Assembly: GCA_001695595.3 (NCBI GenBank)
Contig: MBPM02000104.1
Span: 1-64,000 of the forward strand
From: Plasmopara viticola
Lineage: Eukaryota > Oomycota > Peronosporomycetes > Peronosporales > Peronosporaceae
Direction of reading: 5' to 3'
DNA: 64,000 bases
The translations under genes were made by a program, and so were the position numbers. Within the stretch, counting starts at the first letter, position 1. The number at the start of each line of letters is the position of its first letter. Positions 60,639 through 64,000 of this stretch are shown in pieces. The notes below the pieces were generated by a model. The model was not told where the DNA came from and did no database searches. It was given only the letters and a program-made list of their open reading frames with translations.

Positions 60639-61908
60639 CCCGCGAATTTGCAACAAGCTCGCTTCAAGCTTTCTACGAAGATGAAGGTATCGAGCAGCAA
60701 ACTACGGTGCCATACGCACACCAGACTAATGGCACAGCGGAGTGCGCCATCAGAACCATCGTCACAATCGGCCGCAGCATACTGCACCATGCCAAGTTGG
60801 ACAAGTGTTTTTGGGGTGAAGCTGCTATGGTGGCTATCTACATCAAGAATCGCCTTCCGTCGCCCAAGGTTAGCAACAAGACTCCTTTTGAGATCGTGCA
60901 CAAGTTCAAACCAAGCGTCAAACATATGCGTGTTTTCGGGTGCCGGACTTACGTTCTCACTCCGAAAGAAAAGCGGCTCAAGTGGGACCCCAAGGCTCGT
61001 GCAGGGATTTTCGTGGGTTACGAAGAGGTGTCCAAGGCTTATAGGGTTTTTGATATTGAGGCTGGACAAGTGGTGATTACTCGCGATGTCACCTTCGACG
61101 AATCAAGTTTCGGCATCTTGGATATGAGTAGTGGTGATCATGAAGATGACGACGATGATTTCGACCTCGACTCGCTAAGCATCAATGATCTGGATGCAGC
61201 TCATCCGATGATCTTCAAGCAGGCGGGAAAGCGCAAGGAGCGTACAAGTGTGACGAATACTGATCGCAACTCGACAAGCACCAACCATGAGCATCACGGA
61301 GCTGGACTTGAAGAGGGAAGCGCTCCTGAAGGGTCAAACGAACGTCGAGCCAAGCGCAGATCAGTCGAGCGGACATCACGTTTTCCCGTGGATGAAGAAG
61401 AGAAAGCCACACCGGATGATGACGCTACCCCTCCTGTCTTTTGGCGAGCAAGTGCAAACGCGGTCGAAGCCGGCGATCTGTCAGAGCCAACGACATTTCA
61501 AGATGCTGTTAGCGGGCCTGACCAAGTTCACTGGCGCAAGGCTATCCATGCAGAACTGGACTCGTTGCACCTTCGTGGCGTGTTTCGAGCCGCTAAACTG
61601 CCCACCGGACAGCAAGCCATTGGAACCAAGTGGGTGTTCAAGATTAAGCGCAAGGCCGACGGATCCATTGAAAAGTACAAGGCGCGTCTCGTGGCTAAAG
61701 GATTCAAGCAAAAATTTGGCATCGATTATACGAAAACGTTCTCGCCCGTTGTCAAGTATGTGACATTGCGAATGGTGATCAGCTTGACCAAGTACTTTGG
61801 GTGGCCTCTGGATCAACTGGATGTGGTGACGGCGTTCCTTTACGGCGTTATGAAAGAAGTCGTGTATTGTATGGTACCCGAAGGTATGGAGCTTGACGGT
61901 GACCACAA
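60639..61908 (+). pseudogene. Copia Pol fragment (integrase end and RT start), family C (C-e)
   Basis: It begins inside integrase at the REFATSS segment, directly against the C-d LTR, so everything from the primer-binding site through the first half of integrase is missing. The frame is open: [15 protein letters not shown] (followed by Cys where other copies have Arg), FGCRTY, the acidic linker, [40 protein letters not shown]. It is cut at 61908 by the F-a LTR after CACAA. It has the five-T frame of C-d, not the six-T frameshift. Confidence 0.92.
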
Positions 61909-62183
61909 TATTAAGGGTTACCGGTACAATCCGAACTTAAAGGGTGAGTTCTAACGGATAGTTTTTACGGTAATTACCTTAGATATGATTAGACGAGTAG
62001 GTTGATTGGAAGACCCACATGATTTATATGTGTACACATATAAATCAGGTAGTAGGAATAAGCTCCGATAAATCAATCACTTTCGAATCTCCCATCTACA
62101 GCTCAAGTGTCTTCTTGGTCAATCGATCAAGAACTCCCTTCGCCTCGCCTTTTTCAAGCCTCACTCCGTCGCCACTTCCAACA
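61909..62183 (+). repeat. 5' LTR of F-a
   Basis: 275 bp, starts TATTAAGGGTTACCGG and ends CTTCCAACA. Its left boundary rests on the break in C-e homology and the right on the primer-binding site; there is no second LTR to confirm it. It shares the AGACGAGTAGGTTGATTGGA segment and the ATAAATCAATCACTT block with family D. Confidence 0.85.
62077..62092 (+). promoter_or_regulatory. Initiator-like motif in family F LTR
   Basis: TCACTTT (Inr) followed by GAATCTCC, a weaker FPR match. A start at 62079 gives a leader of 109 nt to the ATG at 62188. Confidence 0.5.
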
Positions 62184-62197
62184 GGTTATGAGCCCAA
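62184..62197 (+). other. Primer-binding site (half-tRNA type), family F
   Basis: GGTTATGAGCCCAA directly after the LTR, with the ATG at 62188 in frame with Gag. Confidence 0.85.
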
Positions 62198-63540
62198 GCG
62201 CCATGTCCTCTTCGCAAGATTCCACGGCCAAGATCTCCATTGACAAATTCAATGGAGACAACTACGCGACTTGGAACCGCTACATGCGTGGCGTGTTCCT
62301 GACCAAGTCAGTCTGGCATGTCATGAACCGTGAGGTGACACCGACGTTTACGGATCCTCGCGCTTCGGACGACTACGTCAAGTCGAGCAACGTCGCTTTC
62401 GGTCTTTTGCTCCTGCATATGGACGCGGACTACCATCATGTGGTTGACGACTGTGAGGAAGCATGGGTGGCGTGGACACGCATCAAGACACTCTACGGCG
62501 GGTCGCAGAAGGCTGGGCGTATCTACTTGAAGCGCCAGCTGTTCAGCATGGAGATGGCGGAAGGCGGCAATGTGTTGCATCATTGCAATGAGGTCCTCAA
62601 CATCGCGGCCAAGCTAAGCAGCATCGGCGCCAAGATGGAGGACGAGGACGTTGCGATCTGTTTGCTGCGCAGTCTGCCCAAGAGCTTCGAGAACGTCGTT
62701 CTCAACTTGGAGATGAGCAGCAACGAGCTTCGATCGCGGGACGTCGTGAGAGTACTGACGAACGAGCATATCAAGAGGCAAGGTGCGAAGGCTACGGTGG
62801 TGAAGACTGAAGACGCTGCGAAAGCGTTCAGTGCCGAACGTGAGCCGCACCAATGCATGTATTGCGGAAAACTGGGGCACTCGGTGGATCGGTGCTGGAC
62901 CAGGCAGAAAGCTGAAAACAAAGGGCCAAGACGCGGCGGCAATGGTCGTGGACGCGGGGCCAACAATGTCCAATGGCGCAACGACGACGACTACGAATAC
63001 CATGATCGAGTCGCCTTCGCAGTTTCGCTTGAATGTGGACTATCAACGGGCAAGAGTATGCCAGGAATGTGGGCGGTCGACAGCGGCGCAACGCACCACA
63101 TCTGCAACGACAAGGCTAAGTTTACAAGCCTCAACGAACAAGATGGAGGCGAACTTTCGGTGGCTGATGGCAGGAAAGCTGCAATCAAGGGTGTGGGAAC
63201 CATCATCGAACGGGTGGTTCTACCCAATGGCGATGAACAAGACATCGAGATCAAGAATGCGTTGTTCGTGCCGAACATGAACAAGAATCTGCTGTCGGTG
63301 CCGCAGATAAACAAGACCGGCAAGTTTCGAGTGGTGTTCGACGGTTCCAAAATGCATGTAGCATGCAAAAACTCGACTCAAGTAGTGGCAACGGCGGACC
63401 TCGCTGATGGACTATACTGGCTTCGGACACCGCAAAGATCTGCAAACATGGTGACGAGCTCCAGATCTGCTGATCTACATGCACGCATGGGTCATGCGCC
63501 ACTAGATGTTCTCCAAAAAATGATCACAAGTGGCATGATC
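62188..63540 (+). CDS. Copia Gag-protease polyprotein, family F, 3' end cut off
   Basis: 451 codons open from the ATG in the primer-binding site to the B-f insertion. Gag has the [19 protein letters not shown] motif shared with A, C and D. The zinc knuckle [14 protein letters not shown] is at residues 223-236, followed by a basic Arg/Gly tract and the protease AVDSGATHH with D298. The pre-integrase HARMGHAP motif lies just before the cut. The frame is undamaged, so the element was probably intact when B-f inserted. Longer reading from 62107 is possible but begins inside the LTR. Integrase, RT and RNase H should lie beyond the window if the nest is simple. Confidence 0.92.
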
Positions 63541-63820
63541 TGTTGTCGAAGATGCTGTAAAAGTAACGCCTCGACCAGCGACTTCATACCGGTAAGTACC
63601 GGTATCTGCAATCAGTTGATGACTGACTTAAAGAGCGGGTTCAAGATGGGCAAGAGATCGATTTCGGGATGGGAAGATGATTGCGCCCGGATGGTGAGTC
63701 ATTCTGATTGGCTTAGATAAATCATTGGCTTAGAGGTAGCATGTAGTTGTGAACTAAGGACCATTAAATATATTTACTTTGCATTTTGCCATCTTCAGCT
63801 CAAGTGACCTTTATTTAATA
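63541..63820 (+). repeat. 5' LTR of B-f
   Basis: 280 bp, starts TGTTGTCGAAGATGCTGTAA and ends TTTATTTAATA, so the usual CAACA end is changed. It has one standard 22-bp unit (GATTGCGCCCGGATGG) and the initiator is mutated to TTACTTT. Confidence 0.92.
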
Positions 63821-63824
63821 GGTT

Positions 63825-64000
63825 ATGAGCCCAAGCCCCGCAGACTCTGCCTTCTTCGCCCCCGCCTCTGACACCGCCTTCGCCGCCACCATGGACGCCA
63901 CACCGAGCCGAATCAACAAGTTCGACGGAACGAACTTCCATACGTGGAAGTTCAAGATGCGAATGGTGTTGGAGGAGCGCGACCTCTGGGAAGTTGCGAG
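63825..64000 (+). CDS. Copia Gag N-terminus, family B, runs off window (B-f)
   Basis: 58 codons starting at the ATG in the primer-binding site at 63821-63834. The Ser/Pro/Ala leader is the 21-residue b2 type with one Thr-Pro to Ala-Ser change, followed by ATMDATPSRINKFDGTNFH and the start of the LEERDLWEV segment. It is open to the window edge and close to B-c and B-d. Confidence 0.92.
   Translation, partial: MSPSPADSAFFAPASDTAFAATMDATPSRINKFDGTNFHTWKFKMRMVLEERDLWEVA

Larger units (their letters stand above)
61909..63540 (+). mobile_element. Partial family F Copia element F-a
   Basis: 5' LTR, Gag, protease and pre-integrase of a fifth family, inserted in C-e after CACAA (61904-61908) and cut at 63540 by B-f after TGATC. 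It is the only copy in the window. Confidence 0.9.
63541..64000 (+). mobile_element. Start of family B element B-f
   Basis: 5' LTR and first codons of Gag of a b2-like element, inserted in F-a after TGATC (63536-63540). It runs off the window end. Confidence 0.92.

Noticed and set aside
62107..62187. Upstream extension of the F-a frame into the LTR
   Set aside because: The extension begins inside the LTR, close to the predicted transcription start, and has no counterpart in other families. The ATG in the primer-binding site is the consistent start.

Overview
The window is wall-to-wall Ty1/Copia LTR retrotransposon. I see no host gene, rRNA, tRNA or unique non-transposon stretch in 64 kb. Every polyprotein has the order Gag, zinc knuckle, protease, GAG-pre-integrase, integrase, reverse transcriptase, RNase H, which is the Copia order (integrase before RT). 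The organism is most likely an oomycete (Phytophthora or downy mildew type). The LTRs carry motifs that match the oomycete core promoter (Inr TCAYTYY followed by FPR MAWTTTNC), and an all-Copia nested region resembles the transposon-rich centromeres reported for Phytophthora. The taxon is an inference, not a direct reading. Family and copy names below are local labels.

Layout. (1) 1-21052: head-to-tail array of family A, in which neighbours share LTRs (LTRs at 3, 4436, 8883 and 13330; unit 4447 bp). A2 and A3 each have an intact 1357-residue polyprotein. A1 is riddled with 1-nt deletions and A4 has stop codons. A4 is split by a family B element (B-a, 15223-19912, TSD GCTCC). (2) 21053-35562: a chain of broken elements: D-a (reverse), B-b (split by B-c, reverse, TSD GTCAA), B-d (forward, forming a large inverted pair with B-c), and B-e (reverse). 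(3) 35563-52550: reverse element C-a, split by a 14.3-kb composite of two family C units with three LTRs (C-b and C-c). One 5-bp TSD (TGTAC) flanks the whole composite. Inside it lie a complete D element (D-b, TSD TATCC) and a solo C LTR (TSD CTTCT). (4) 52551-64000: D-c (reverse), C-d, the 5'-truncated C-e, a fifth family (F-a), and the start of another B element (B-f), each interrupting the one before.

How the parts work. All families use the same 14-nt primer-binding site, GGTTATGAGCCCAA, directly after the 5' LTR. It is complementary to the anticodon arm of initiator tRNA-Met, as in Drosophila copia. The in-frame ATG that opens each gag-pol frame lies inside this site. In families A, C and D the stop codon overlaps the polypurine tract. 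In family B the reading frame runs about 55 nt into the 3' LTR. The internal region is therefore essentially all coding.

Most copies are dead through frameshifts, stops, a mutated RT active site or truncation. A2, and possibly A3, look competent. Several inactivating lesions are shared between separate copies, which points to defective elements moved in trans or copied by recombination.
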